Below are positions 26,597 through 35,964 of a DNA stretch of 64,000 nt, one piece after another (position 1 is the stretch's first letter; each line of letters opens with the position of its first letter). Origin of the DNA: XN24 sp964462675 (GTDB lineage: Bacteria; Pseudomonadota; Gammaproteobacteria; Steroidobacterales; XN24); contig CAYWYS010000006.1 of the NCBI GenBank assembly GCA_964462675.1, positions 1-64,000 on the forward strand, written 5' to 3'. The notes beneath the pieces were generated by a model. That model did no database searches, was not told the origin of the DNA, and worked only from the letters and a program-made list of their open reading frames with translations. The position numbers and the translations under genes are program-made.

Positions 26597-27493
26597 ATGG
26601 CGAGAGAGCGAATCCGGAACAGGCGGATAGCGAGCATCCTGGTGGCCATGCTGCCACTGGTGGTACATGCGCCAGGCCTCGCCACCGGGATGCCCGGCAC
26701 GGCACCGGAAATCGAATTCACGCGAAGTTCGCTGGCCGGGGCCGATTTCGGCGACGCGCGCCTGCGCGGCACCGAGAACCGCATCGCGGTGCGCGGCGCG
26801 CCGCGGCCTGCAGCGGACGGCGAGTTTCGCTGGGCGGTCGACTATGCCTACCAGCGCTACGAGTACTCGGGGCTGCCCAGCCGCAATCGCGACCTGCACC
26901 GGCTGGCGTTGCCGCTCAGCTGGCACGGAGATGCGCCGCTGTCATGGATGATCGAGTTGCGGCCCGTCATCGCCTCGTCTTCGAACGTCTTCAAGGAAAT
27001 CTGGTCGCGTGGCGGCGCCGATGATTTCATGTGGCATGGCCGGGCGATCCTGGAGCACCCGCCCCGTGGACCCGGCTGGGGCTGGCGGCTGGGGGCGGCG
27101 CGCGACGACGCCTTCGGCCGGGAGCGGCTCTACCCGGTGTTCGCCCTGCAGCGGCAGCACGACGGTGTGCGGGTGGAGCTCGGCTGGCCCGTCTCGCGAG
27201 CAATGCTCGAGGCGGGCCGTGGCTTCGAGGCGGGTGGGGAGGTGGCCCCGGCCGGCGCCCGCTGGCACGTCGTCAGCGACGAGCGCGATGGCGCCGGCTT
27301 CGACTACGAGGTGCGCGCCTGGCGGGCCGGTGCGATCCTGCGCTGGCGATCGGCCGGTGGGCTGATGCTCGCGACGCGCCTGGGGCTCGAGTTCGAGCGC
27401 CGCCATCGCCTGGAGGACGACGCGGGCGCACCGGTGAACCGCGCCGTCCGCGAGGCGGGGTATTTCGAGCTGACCGCGGGCTATCGGTGGTAG
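26597..27493 (+). CDS. Exported outer-membrane-like protein
   Basis: 298 residues. A basic start (MARERIRNRR) and hydrophobic core ending at APGLATG form a signal peptide. The mature part alternates polar and aromatic residues in beta-strand-like stretches and ends in YFELTAGYRW, a C-terminal aromatic typical of outer-membrane beta barrels. No family name is recognised. ATG at 26597 is preferred over one 54 bp upstream because it gives the signal peptide and has a GAGGAG ribosome site. GC content is back to the genome level, so it marks the end of the accessory pocket. Confidence 0.7.
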   Translation: MARERIRNRRIASILVAMLPLVVHAPGLATGMPGTAPEIEFTRSSLAGADFGDARLRGTENRIAVRGAPRPAADGEFRWAVDYAYQRYEYSGLPSRNRDLHRLALPLSWHGDAPLSWMIELRPVIASSSNVFKEIWSRGGADDFMWHGRAILEHPPRGPGWGWRLGAARDDAFGRERLYPVFALQRQHDGVRVELGWPVSRAMLEAGRGFEAGGEVAPAGARWHVVSDERDGAGFDYEVRAWRAGAILRWRSAGGLMLATRLGLEFERRHRLEDDAGAPVNRAVREAGYFELTAGYRW

Positions 27494-27545
27494 CCTCTGG
27501 CCGCTGTAACCCGCGCTGCGCAGGCGCGCTGTCGAGGACACATCA

Positions 27546-28373
27546 ATGACGCTCAAGGACCGGACCCTGTTCATCACCGGCGGCTCGCGTGGCATCGGGC
27601 TCGCGATCGCCAAGCGCTGCGCCGCCGACGGCGCCAATGTGGTCATCGCGGCCAAGACCACCGAGGAGAACCCGAAGCTGCCCGGCACGATCCACACCGC
27701 CGCGGCCGAGATCGAGGCCGCGGGGGGCCGCTGCCTGCCGCTGCAGGTCGACATCCGCGATGAGCGGCAGGTGGCAGAGGCCGTGCAGGCCACGGCGGAG
27801 CGCTTTGGCGGCATCGACATTGTCGTCAACAACGCCAGCGCGATCAGCCTGACCAACACCGAGTGCACGCCGATCCGGCGCTTCGACCTGATGATGGGGG
27901 TCAATACGCGCGGCACCTTCCTGGTCACTCAGAGCTGCCTGCCACACTTGAAGCTCAGCGCGGAGCGCGGCCGCAACCCGCACGTGCTGACGCTGTCGCC
28001 GCCGCTGAACATGGACCCGAAGTGGTTCGCGCCGCACATGGCCTACACGATGGCCAAGTACGGCATGAGCCTGTGTGTGCTGGGCCATGCGGAAGAGTTC
28101 AGGCCCTACGGCATCGCCGTCAACGCCTTGTGGCCGCGCACGGCGATCGCGACCGCGGCGCTGCAGATGATTCCAGGCGTTCGCCCTGAGCATTGCCGCA
28201 GCGTCGAGATCATGGCCGACGCCGCGCACGTCGTGCTGGGCGCCGATGCCGCGACGACGACGGGCAACTTCTTCATCGACGACGAGGTGTTGCGTACGGC
28301 CGGCGTGACGGACCTGGACCGCTACTCGGTTGTGCCGGGCAGCCGCGCGCTGTTGCCCGACCTGTTCCTCTAG
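27546..28373 (+). CDS. SDR-family oxidoreductase (HSDL2-like)
   Basis: 275 residues. TGGSRGIG at about 11-18, NNAS and the catalytic region with YTMAKYG place it in the SDR family. The long insertion ANVVIAAKTTEENPKLPGTI with TIHTAAAEIEAAGG is typical of the hydroxysteroid-dehydrogenase-like protein 2 group. The usual catalytic Ser is in TLSPPL. It likely acts on a lipid-type carbonyl or hydroxyacyl compound; the substrate is unknown. Confidence 0.92.
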   Translation: MTLKDRTLFITGGSRGIGLAIAKRCAADGANVVIAAKTTEENPKLPGTIHTAAAEIEAAGGRCLPLQVDIRDERQVAEAVQATAERFGGIDIVVNNASAISLTNTECTPIRRFDLMMGVNTRGTFLVTQSCLPHLKLSAERGRNPHVLTLSPPLNMDPKWFAPHMAYTMAKYGMSLCVLGHAEEFRPYGIAVNALWPRTAIATAALQMIPGVRPEHCRSVEIMADAAHVVLGADAATTTGNFFIDDEVLRTAGVTDLDRYSVVPGSRALLPDLFL

Positions 28374-28418
28374 CCGGCCGCCGCGGCCCGCACGGCTGCG
28401 GCGGGCTGTGCCCGGCAC

Positions 28419-28424
28419 TATAAT
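28419..28424 (+). promoter_or_regulatory. Consensus -10 box upstream of the aminotransferase
   Basis: A perfect TATAAT lies 34 bp before the aminotransferase ATG in an otherwise GC-rich 84-bp gap. No convincing -35 is seen at the proper distance. Confidence 0.4.
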
Positions 28425-28457
28425 CCCGCGTTTACCCGAGGCCGCAGGAGCAGGCTC

Positions 28458-29657
28458 ATGGCGACACCGAAGTCATTCCTCCCGCCGGCCCGGACCCTGA
28501 TGGGCCCGGGCCCCTCGGACGTGCACCCGCGCGTGCTCGCCGCCATGGGCCGGCCGACGATCGGGCATCTCGATCCACACTTCATCGCCATGATGGACGA
28601 TCTGAAACGCCTGCTGCAGTACGCGTTCCGCACCGAGAACCCGCTGACGATCCCGATTTCCGGACCTGGCTCGGCCGGCATGGAGGCCGCGTTCGTAAAC
28701 CTCGTCGAGCCTGGTGACACGGTCGTGGTCTGCATCAACGGCGTGTTCGGCGGGCGCATGAAGGAAAACGTCGAGCGCTGCGGGGGTATAGCGATCCTCG
28801 TCGAGGACGAGTGGGGCCGGCCGGTCGATCCCGACAAGGTGGCGAGGGCCCTGCAGCAGCACCCGGAAGCGAGCGTGCTTGCATTCGTGCACGCCGAGAC
28901 CTCGACCGGCGCGCGTTCGGACGCCGAGACGCTTTGCCGGCTCGCGAGTGAGCACGATTGCCTCGTGATCATGGATGCCGTGACCTCGCTCGGCGGCATC
29001 CCGGTCGAGGTCGACGCTTGGGGCGTGGACGCCGTGTATTCGGGCTCGCAGAAGTGCCTCTCCTGCACGCCCGGACTGTCGCCGGTCAGCTTCTCGGCGC
29101 ACGCCGTGGAACGCATCCGCGGCCGCAGCCGGCCCGTGCAGAGCTGGTTCCTGGACCTGAACCTGGTCATGGGCTACTGGGGCGGCGGTGATGGCACGCC
29201 GAAACGCGCCTATCACCATACGGCCCCGATCAATGCGCTTTACGGCCTGCACGAGTCGCTGGTCATGCTGGCGGAGGAAGGGCTCGAGGCCAGCTGGGCG
29301 CGGCACCGCCGGATGCACGAGGCGCTGAAGGCCGGCATCGAGGCGATGGGGTTGACGCTGCTCGTCGATGAGCCCTGGCGCCTGCCGCAGCTGAACGCGG
29401 TCCGTGTGCCGGCCGGAGTCGACGAGGCGGCGGTGCGCCTGCGCCTGCTCGAGCAGTTCAATCTCGAGCTCGGCGGCGGCCTCGGCGCGCTCGCCGGCAA
29501 GGTCTGGCGCATCGGCCTGATGGGCTACAGCGCACGGCGCGAGAACGTGCTGCTGTGTCTCGAGGCGCTGGATACGGCGCTGGCCGGGGTCAAGGGCATC
29601 AGGGCCGGCGCCGCGGTTCCGGCTGCGCAGGGCGTGCTGTCGGACAACGCCGGTTGA
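28458..29657 (+). CDS. Serine-glyoxylate / alanine-glyoxylate-type aminotransferase
   Basis: 399 residues of the class V PLP aminotransferases. It opens with LMGPGPSDVHPRVLAAMGRP, binds PLP through K199 in SGSQKCLSC, and has the GSAGMEA phosphate-site segment and a C-terminal substrate Arg in KVWRIGLMG. It transfers the amino group of serine or alanine to glyoxylate or pyruvate. No glyoxylate-cycle neighbour is present to settle the substrate. An AGGAG ribosome site precedes the ATG. Confidence 0.92.
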   Translation: MATPKSFLPPARTLMGPGPSDVHPRVLAAMGRPTIGHLDPHFIAMMDDLKRLLQYAFRTENPLTIPISGPGSAGMEAAFVNLVEPGDTVVVCINGVFGGRMKENVERCGGIAILVEDEWGRPVDPDKVARALQQHPEASVLAFVHAETSTGARSDAETLCRLASEHDCLVIMDAVTSLGGIPVEVDAWGVDAVYSGSQKCLSCTPGLSPVSFSAHAVERIRGRSRPVQSWFLDLNLVMGYWGGGDGTPKRAYHHTAPINALYGLHESLVMLAEEGLEASWARHRRMHEALKAGIEAMGLTLLVDEPWRLPQLNAVRVPAGVDEAAVRLRLLEQFNLELGGGLGALAGKVWRIGLMGYSARRENVLLCLEALDTALAGVKGIRAGAAVPAAQGVLSDNAG

Positions 29658-29740
29658 GGCCCATTGCGGAACATACGGGCGAGGCGCGCGGGCGCTTCGG
29701 CTAGAATCGAGGGCAAGCGTGCCTCGAGGACACACCGCCC

Positions 29741-30283
29741 ATGGCCAGAATCCTGCTGCTGTATTCCAGCGTTTACGGGCACACGAAGCAGATCAGCGAC
29801 CGCATGGCGGCGAAGCTGACCAGCCTCGGCGAGCAGGTCGAGATGGTCCCGATCGCGGGCGGCGGCGCCGATCCGGCGAAATTCGATGCCGTGCTGATCG
29901 GCGCGAGCATCCGCAACGGCAAGCACAACCCGGCCGTGATGGACTTCATCACCCGCCACAAGGGCCTGCTCGACGCGAAGCCGAGCGGCTTTTTCTCGGT
30001 CAACCTGGTGGCGCGCAAGGTGCACAAGAACACGCCCGAGACGAACCCCTACACCAAGGCTTTCGTCGCCAAGAGCCCATGGCAGCCGAAATTGCTCGGC
30101 GTGTTTGGCGGCGACCTGGACTACCAGCGCTACACCGCCTTCGATCGCAACGTCATCCGCTTCATCATGTGGATGACCAAGGGGCCGACCGACCCGCTGA
30201 CCAAGGACGAGTACACGAACTGGGACGAGGTCGAGCGCTTCGCCGAGCGCTTCGCCGCGCTGGCCGATGGGCGCACCGGCTGA
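29741..30283 (+). CDS. hemG: Menaquinone-type protoporphyrinogen oxidase
   Basis: 180 residues with a flavodoxin-like fold. The FMN phosphate loop is in LLLYSSVYGHTKQI, followed by IGASIRNGKHN and the long-loop insertion WMTKGPTDP characteristic of HemG rather than plain flavodoxins. It oxidises protoporphyrinogen IX to protoporphyrin IX, passing electrons to the membrane quinone pool. It is immediately followed by a cytochrome b-like gene, consistent with a membrane electron path. Confidence 0.92.
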   Translation: MARILLLYSSVYGHTKQISDRMAAKLTSLGEQVEMVPIAGGGADPAKFDAVLIGASIRNGKHNPAVMDFITRHKGLLDAKPSGFFSVNLVARKVHKNTPETNPYTKAFVAKSPWQPKLLGVFGGDLDYQRYTAFDRNVIRFIMWMTKGPTDPLTKDEYTNWDEVERFAERFAALADGRTG

Positions 30284-30290
30284 GGCCGGG

Positions 30291-30806
30291 ATGGGCGCGC
30301 TGCTCCGTCGACTCGCCGACCGCCAGCACCTGCTGCTGGCCTTGCTGGCCGCGTGGCTGCTCCTGACCAGCCCCGGGGTACACATGTTCCGCAGGATTCC
30401 GGGCAACGCGGGCTGGCTCGACTATGCCCATGTCGGGCTCGGCCTGGCAGCGACGGCGCTGGCCGTGACCTTCACCATCTCCTGCACGCGCCTGGGACGC
30501 TGGCGGCTGTATTTCCCGTGGCTGGCGGGCGACCTCGGGCAGGTCTGGTGTGATCTGCGCGGCCTGCTGCGCCGGGAGGTGCCGACTGCTGAGGGCGGCG
30601 GGCTGTTCGCGCTGATCGAGGGCCTGCTGCTGCTCGCGCTCGTTGCAACCGCTGTGACCGGCGTCCTGTGGCTCTGGGCGCAAGGCTCCGCCGAGGCGGT
30701 CAGCTGGCGCCACTATCACATCCTCGCCGCGCGCGGCATGATTGTTTTCCTGGTGCTGCACATCCTCTCGGTGTCGCTGCACCTGCTGGATTTCATCAGG
30801 GAGTAA
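30291..30806 (+). CDS. Cytochrome b561/b-type membrane protein
   Basis: 171 residues, four hydrophobic helices. His residues suited to heme b ligation appear in YAHVGLGL (helix 2) and in the last helix region WRHYHILAARGMIVFLVLHI. The start is uncertain: ATG at 30291, eight bases after the hemG stop, is chosen; another ATG at 30267 would overlap hemG by 17 bases. The position directly after hemG suggests it helps move electrons from HemG to quinone (inference). Confidence 0.75.
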   Translation: MGALLRRLADRQHLLLALLAAWLLLTSPGVHMFRRIPGNAGWLDYAHVGLGLAATALAVTFTISCTRLGRWRLYFPWLAGDLGQVWCDLRGLLRREVPTAEGGGLFALIEGLLLLALVATAVTGVLWLWAQGSAEAVSWRHYHILAARGMIVFLVLHILSVSLHLLDFIRE

Positions 30807-30811
30807 GCTTC

Positions 30812-32965
30812 ATGGCAAAAAACGATACCGCCGCCGCCCATCGCTGGCGCTTCTTCCGTTGCGGCGGCTTCGACCAGGTGGCGCTGGAAACCGGCGACGA
30901 CCTGCGCCATCTTGCCGAGCTGGACCCGAAGCTCTGGACGGCGCTGAGCTGCCCGACGACTGGACTGGAATTCGACGCCCGCACGCTGGCGTTGCTGGAT
31001 GCCGACGGCGACGGCCAGATCCGTGTGCCCGAGATCCTGGCGGCGGTGCGCTGGGCCTGCGAGATGGTCAAGGATCCGCAAGCCCTGTTCGCCGATGGCG
31101 AGCTGCCGCTGGACGCCATCGATGACAGTCATGCGGAGGGTGCGACGCTGAAGGCGGCCGCGACCAGGATTCTCGCGTACCTCGACAAGTCGGAGGCCGG
31201 CAGCCTCGCGGTGGCGGACCTCGCCGACATGACGCGGCTGTTTTCTCCGGATCATTTCAACGGCGATGGAGTCGTGCCGGCGGCGCTGACCGGGGACGAG
31301 ACCTTGGCCAGGGTGATTGGCGAGATCGTAGCGACGCAGGGCGGCGTAGCGGATCGCAGCGGCGAGCCCGGCATCACGGCCGAGACGCTGGAGGCATTCT
31401 TCACCCAGCTCGACAGTGTGCTCGAGTGGCGCAACCGCGCGGCCCAGTGGGCCGAGCTGATCCTGCCGCTGGGGGAGGGCACCGCCGCCGCGGCAGCGGT
31501 CGTCGCGGCGGTGCAATCGAAGATCGACGATTTCTTCGCGCGTTGCCGCCTGGCGGCCTTCGATCCGCGCGCCGCGGCGTCGCTGAATCCGCCGGCGACG
31601 GTCTACGAGGCGCTCAGCGTTCGCCAGATCGACGCGGGCGATGCCGAGGTGGCCGCGTTGCCGCTCGCGGCCGTCGAGGGCGGCAAGCCGCTGCCGCTGG
31701 CGGACGGCATCAACCCGGCCTGGGCGGCACGAATCGCGCAGCTGCATGATGAAGTCATCGAGCCGCTGCTCGGCGCGCGCGCCTCGCTGTCGCAGGCGGA
31801 CTGGGCCGACCTGTCGACCAAATTCGCCGCCTACCGCGCCTGGATGGGCGAGCGCCCGGAAACGGCCGTGCACGAGCTCGACCCGGCGCACCTCGAAAGC
31901 ATCAGCGACGATGACACCCGCGCGCGGCTCGCCGAGCTGATCGAGCAGGACCTGAAGGCCGAAACCTCGGCCGCCAACATCGATGCCGTCGAGCGTCTCG
32001 TGCGCTACCAGCGCGACCTCGTCACGCTGCTGCGCAACTTCGTCACGCTGAGCGACTTCTATGGCGGCAAGGACAAGGCGATCTTCCAGGCCGGCACGCT
32101 GTACCTCGACCAGCGCAGCTGCGAGCTCGTGCTGCGCGTGACCGACACGGCCAAGCACGCCACCCTCGCGCCGTTCAGCGGCTGCTATCTCGTCTACTGC
32201 AGCTGCGTGCGCGCCGGTGCCGAGCCGTTGAGCATCGTCGCGGCGCTGACCGGCGGCGAGGTGGACGAGCTGATGGTGCCCGGCCGCAACGGCATCTTCT
32301 ATGACCGGGCGGGCCGCGACTGGAAGGCCACGGTCGTCAAGGTCGTTGAGCAGCCGGTCAGCATCCGCCAGGCCTTTTGGTCGCCGTACCGCCGTCTCGG
32401 TTCGCTGATCGAGAACCAGATCCGCAAGTTTGCCGCCTCGCGCGACAAGGACGTCGAGAGCAAGGCCGCGGCCAACGTGACGGACGCGGCCGCCAAGGTC
32501 GAGGGGGGAGCGGCCGCGCCGGCGCAGCCCTTCGACATCGCCAAGTTCGCCGGTATTTTCGCGGCCATCGGCCTGGCCGTGGGTGCGATCGGCGCGGCGC
32601 TGGCCGCGGCCATTACCGGGCTGTTTTCCCTCGCATGGTGGCAGCTGCCGCTGGCAATCTTGGGCATCTTGCTGCTGATTTCGGCGCCCTCGATGTTGCT
32701 GGCCTACATGACCTTGCGACGGCGCAATCTCGGGCCGCTGCTCGACGCCAACGGCTGGGCGGTCAATGCGCGCGCGCGCATCAATGTGCCGTTCGGTGGC
32801 GCGCTGACTGCCGTGGCCGCGCTGCCCAAGGGTTCGAGCCGCTCGACGAGCGACCCCTATGCCGAGAAAAAGCGGCCGTGGAAGACCTGGCTCTTCCTCG
32901 TGCTGCTCGTGACGGCGCTCGCGCTGGCGTGGCGCCAGGGCCTGCTGGACTCGTTGCTGGGCTAG
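30812..32965 (+). CDS. Large EF-hand membrane protein of unknown function
   Basis: 717 residues. An N-terminal canonical calcium loop D63-x-D65-x-D67-G-x-I70-x3-E74 (DADGDGQI), then a possible degenerate second loop near FSPDHFNGDGVV. The middle is helical and Glu/Ala-rich. C-terminal hydrophobic segments at about 573-600, 608-635 and near 693-712 anchor it in the membrane. No enzyme motif is recognised. It begins six bases after the cytochrome b gene, so it shares that operon. Its stop shares the CTAG tetramer with the opposite-strand gene. Confidence 0.82.
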   Translation: MAKNDTAAAHRWRFFRCGGFDQVALETGDDLRHLAELDPKLWTALSCPTTGLEFDARTLALLDADGDGQIRVPEILAAVRWACEMVKDPQALFADGELPLDAIDDSHAEGATLKAAATRILAYLDKSEAGSLAVADLADMTRLFSPDHFNGDGVVPAALTGDETLARVIGEIVATQGGVADRSGEPGITAETLEAFFTQLDSVLEWRNRAAQWAELILPLGEGTAAAAAVVAAVQSKIDDFFARCRLAAFDPRAAASLNPPATVYEALSVRQIDAGDAEVAALPLAAVEGGKPLPLADGINPAWAARIAQLHDEVIEPLLGARASLSQADWADLSTKFAAYRAWMGERPETAVHELDPAHLESISDDDTRARLAELIEQDLKAETSAANIDAVERLVRYQRDLVTLLRNFVTLSDFYGGKDKAIFQAGTLYLDQRSCELVLRVTDTAKHATLAPFSGCYLVYCSCVRAGAEPLSIVAALTGGEVDELMVPGRNGIFYDRAGRDWKATVVKVVEQPVSIRQAFWSPYRRLGSLIENQIRKFAASRDKDVESKAAANVTDAAAKVEGGAAAPAQPFDIAKFAGIFAAIGLAVGAIGAALAAAITGLFSLAWWQLPLAILGILLLISAPSMLLAYMTLRRRNLGPLLDANGWAVNARARINVPFGGALTAVAALPKGSSRSTSDPYAEKKRPWKTWLFLVLLVTALALAWRQGLLDSLLG

Positions 32966-34026
32966 TCGAGCGCGGACTGGTCCAGGACGCCGAAGGCGTC
33001 CTGGACCAGGCTGCCAAGATACAGCCGGCCGTTGGCCTCGGTGGCGCTGGTCACCGGCGCGAAACTGTCTGGCCCTGCATGCTGCAGGTTGTGCGTGACT
33101 TCGCCATCGGCCGACAGCCCCAGCACGAAGGCATGGCGCACCGGCTGCGGCTGCAGGAACTGCGGCAGGCGAAACACGACCTTGCGCAGCCCCGGCCAGC
33201 CGGCCAGCGCGTCGAGCGCCGGGTTGCGCACCGTGAACAAGGCCAGCCAGTAGGTGTCCCGGCCGTTGCTCGAGAGGCCGTCGGGGATGCCTGGCAGGTT
33301 GCCGATGAACACCTCGTGGGTGCCGGCCTGGTCGCCGCGCAGCCAGTAGCGCAGCACGTCGTAGCCGCCGGTCTGCGCCACCAGGACGGAGTCGCCGTCC
33401 GGCGCGAGCGCGACGCCGTTGGCGAACTGCAGGCCCTCGAGCAGGACCGTCGTAGTACGGCTCGCCGGGTCGTAGCGCATCAGGCGACCGCGGCCGCCAT
33501 GCTCGAGCACGTCGTCGCGCGCCTTCAGCGCCGGGCCGAAGCGGTACGACGCGTCGCTGAAATAGATCATCCCGTCAGGCGCGATGTCGAGGTCGTTGGT
33601 GAAGCCGAAGGGCACGCCCCCGGCCTCGGTCGCCAGCACTTCGATCGCGCCGCCCATCGAGACGCGCAGCAGTCCGCGGTAGCCGTCGCAGACGACCAGC
33701 CGACCGTCCGCGTCGAACTCCAGCCCGAGCGGCCGCCCGCCGGTGTCGGCGAGCAGCGCGGGCTCGCTGCCGTCGGGCCTGAAGCGCACGATGCGACCGT
33801 CCTCGTAACCGACATGAATATTCCCCGCGGCGTCGACGGCGACGTCCTCGGGACCGATCCCGGCGCCGGCCCCCATGCGCCGGACAGCCGCAAGCCGGTC
33901 GTTTGGCGCGAACGCGCCCTCGAGCGCCGGTGCGGTCGGTGCGTCCCAGGCCACCGGTTCGATCGGCACGGGCCACAAGGCGAGGTAAGCGATCAGTGCC
34001 AGCGCGGCGAGGGCCATCAGCTTCAC
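32962..34026 (-). CDS. SMP-30/gluconolactonase/strictosidine-synthase-like protein
   Basis: About 354 residues with one N-terminal hydrophobic helix (a membrane anchor or signal) followed by a six-bladed propeller. Typical blades are GPEDVAVDAAGNIHVGYEDGR, GRPLGLEFDADGRLVV and FTNDLDIAPDGMIYFSDAS. The GTG at 34026 with a GGAG site eight bases upstream is preferred; an ATG nine bases in (34017) and another at 34071 are alternatives. It likely hydrolyses lactone or ester substrates, but the catalytic residues cannot be assigned with certainty. Confidence 0.83.
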   Translation of the reverse strand: MKLMALAALALIAYLALWPVPIEPVAWDAPTAPALEGAFAPNDRLAAVRRMGAGAGIGPEDVAVDAAGNIHVGYEDGRIVRFRPDGSEPALLADTGGRPLGLEFDADGRLVVCDGYRGLLRVSMGGAIEVLATEAGGVPFGFTNDLDIAPDGMIYFSDASYRFGPALKARDDVLEHGGRGRLMRYDPASRTTTVLLEGLQFANGVALAPDGDSVLVAQTGGYDVLRYWLRGDQAGTHEVFIGNLPGIPDGLSSNGRDTYWLALFTVRNPALDALAGWPGLRKVVFRLPQFLQPQPVRHAFVLGLSADGEVTHNLQHAGPDSFAPVTSATEANGRLYLGSLVQDAFGVLDQSALD

Positions 34027-34125
34027 CGTGCGAGCTCCAGGCAGGTGGGTGACGGGCGGCTGCGGCAACATTGAACCAGTGCCGCGGCGCGTGCAACATA
34101 GCACCCTTTGCCGGGTGCACCAGAC

Positions 34126-35964
34126 ATGAAGCGCTTTCTGAAGTGGACGGGCGGCATCATCGGCGCGGTCGTGCTGGCGGCGGGCTTGCTGCTGGCGCAC
34201 ACGATCTGGTTCAAGCCGCTGAGGATCGACTGGTTCTTCGACCGCGTCCTGATCGAGCTGGCGCTCGACAACCCCCAGCTGCTGAGCCAGATCGGGGTGC
34301 TCGACGGCCTCGGTATCCGCGGCCACAACGCCCGCCTGACCGATGGCTCCGAGGCGCGCGAACTGGCCCTGTTCGCCAAGATCGAGCGGGACCTCGCGAC
34401 ACTGCGGCGCTATGACCGCGAGCGGCTCGACGCCCAGCGGCGGCTCAGCTACGACCTGCTCGAAGGATTTCTCGAACTCGGCTTGGAGGGCGAGCGCTGG
34501 CGCCACCACGGTTATCCGCTTAACCAGATGGCGGGCATCCAGAGCGGCCTGCCCAATTTCATGGCCACCATCCACCGGGTCCCGGACCGCAAGGGGGCGG
34601 AGCACTACATCGCCCGCCTGTCACAGTTCGGCACGCGCCTCGACCAGGCGCAGCAGAATGTCGAGCGCCGCGCTGCGCTGGGCATCGTGCCGCCGACCTT
34701 CGTGGTGGAGAAAGTTCTTGACGAGATGCGTGGCTTCGTCGCCGCGCCGGCCCGCGAGAACATCCTGTTCACGACGCTCGACGGCCATCTCGAGAAGCTC
34801 GTCGCGGCCGGCTCGCTGGGCGAATCCGAGCGCGCGGAACTCGGCGCGCGCGCCGAGCGTGAGATCGTCGGCACGGTCTACCCGGTCTATGGCCGGCTGA
34901 TCGACTACTACGAGGCATTGCTGCCGCAAACCCGCGGCAACCACGGCGTCTGGGCCTTGCCCGACGGCGAAGCCTTCTATGCTTTCGCGGTGCGGCTGAT
35001 GACGACGACCGACCTGCACCCCGACGAAATTCACTCGATCGGGCTCGCCGAGGTCGCGCGCATCGGCGCAGAGATGGACGCGATCCTGCGGTCGCAGGGC
35101 CTCGTCGAAGGGTCCATCGGCGAGCGCATCCAGCAATTGAACCGGGATCCTGCGCAGCTCTACGAGGACACCGATGCCGGGCGCGCGCAGCTGATCGCCG
35201 ACTACCAGGCCATCATCGACGAGATCGACGCGGGTCTCGGCCCGCACTTCGACTTGCGGCCAGCGGTCGGCGTCAAGGTCGAGCGCGTGCCGGAGTTCCG
35301 CCAGGCCGGCGCGCCGCTGGCCTACTACCAGCCGCCGTCGCTCGACGGGGTGCGCCCCGGCGTGTTCTACATCAACCTGCGCGACGTCACCGAGATGCCG
35401 CGCTTCGGCATGCGCACGCTGGCCTACCACGAGGCGATCCCGGGGCATCATTTCCAGATCGCCATCGCGCAGCAGCTGAAGGGCCTGCCGTTGTTCCGGC
35501 GCATGCTGCCGCTGCCGGCTTACTCGGAGGGCTGGGCGCTGTACACCGAGCAGCTCGCGTGGGAGCTCGGCTTCCAGGACGCACCGCTCGACAATCTCGG
35601 CCGCCTGCAGGCCGAGATGTTCCGCGCGGTCCGGCTGGTCGTCGACACCGGCCTGCACGCGAAGCGCTGGACGCGCGAGCAGGCGATCGAGTACATGCTG
35701 GAACATACCGGGATGGGCGAGAAGGACGTCGTGTCCGAGATCGAGCGCTACCTCGTCATTCCCGGCCAGGCGCTGGCTTACAAGCTCGGCATGCTGCAGA
35801 TCCTGGCACTGCGCGAGCGCGCGCGGCAGGAACTCGGCGAGGATTTTTCGCTGTCCGAGTTCCACAACGTCGTGCTGTCCAACGGCGCGCTGCCGCTGGG
35901 CCTGCTGGAGCGCGCCGTCGACGACTGGGTGGCGTCGCGCCTGGTCAGGCCAGGAGCTCCCTGA
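34126..35964 (+). CDS. DUF885-family protein (putative zinc peptidase)
   Basis: 612 residues. An N-terminal membrane helix (about 9-27) then a long helical domain. The conserved YHEAIPGHHFQ with HExxxGH and the downstream EGWALYTEQL are the DUF885 hallmarks, suggesting a zinc metallopeptidase-like site. It probably faces the periplasm. The ATG at 34126 gives the anchor; a TTG 18 bp upstream is possible. It overlaps the 3' end of the UbiB-family gene on the other strand by 20 bases. Confidence 0.9.
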   Translation: MKRFLKWTGGIIGAVVLAAGLLLAHTIWFKPLRIDWFFDRVLIELALDNPQLLSQIGVLDGLGIRGHNARLTDGSEARELALFAKIERDLATLRRYDRERLDAQRRLSYDLLEGFLELGLEGERWRHHGYPLNQMAGIQSGLPNFMATIHRVPDRKGAEHYIARLSQFGTRLDQAQQNVERRAALGIVPPTFVVEKVLDEMRGFVAAPARENILFTTLDGHLEKLVAAGSLGESERAELGARAEREIVGTVYPVYGRLIDYYEALLPQTRGNHGVWALPDGEAFYAFAVRLMTTTDLHPDEIHSIGLAEVARIGAEMDAILRSQGLVEGSIGERIQQLNRDPAQLYEDTDAGRAQLIADYQAIIDEIDAGLGPHFDLRPAVGVKVERVPEFRQAGAPLAYYQPPSLDGVRPGVFYINLRDVTEMPRFGMRTLAYHEAIPGHHFQIAIAQQLKGLPLFRRMLPLPAYSEGWALYTEQLAWELGFQDAPLDNLGRLQAEMFRAVRLVVDTGLHAKRWTREQAIEYMLEHTGMGEKDVVSEIERYLVIPGQALAYKLGMLQILALRERARQELGEDFSLSEFHNVVLSNGALPLGLLERAVDDWVASRLVRPGAP

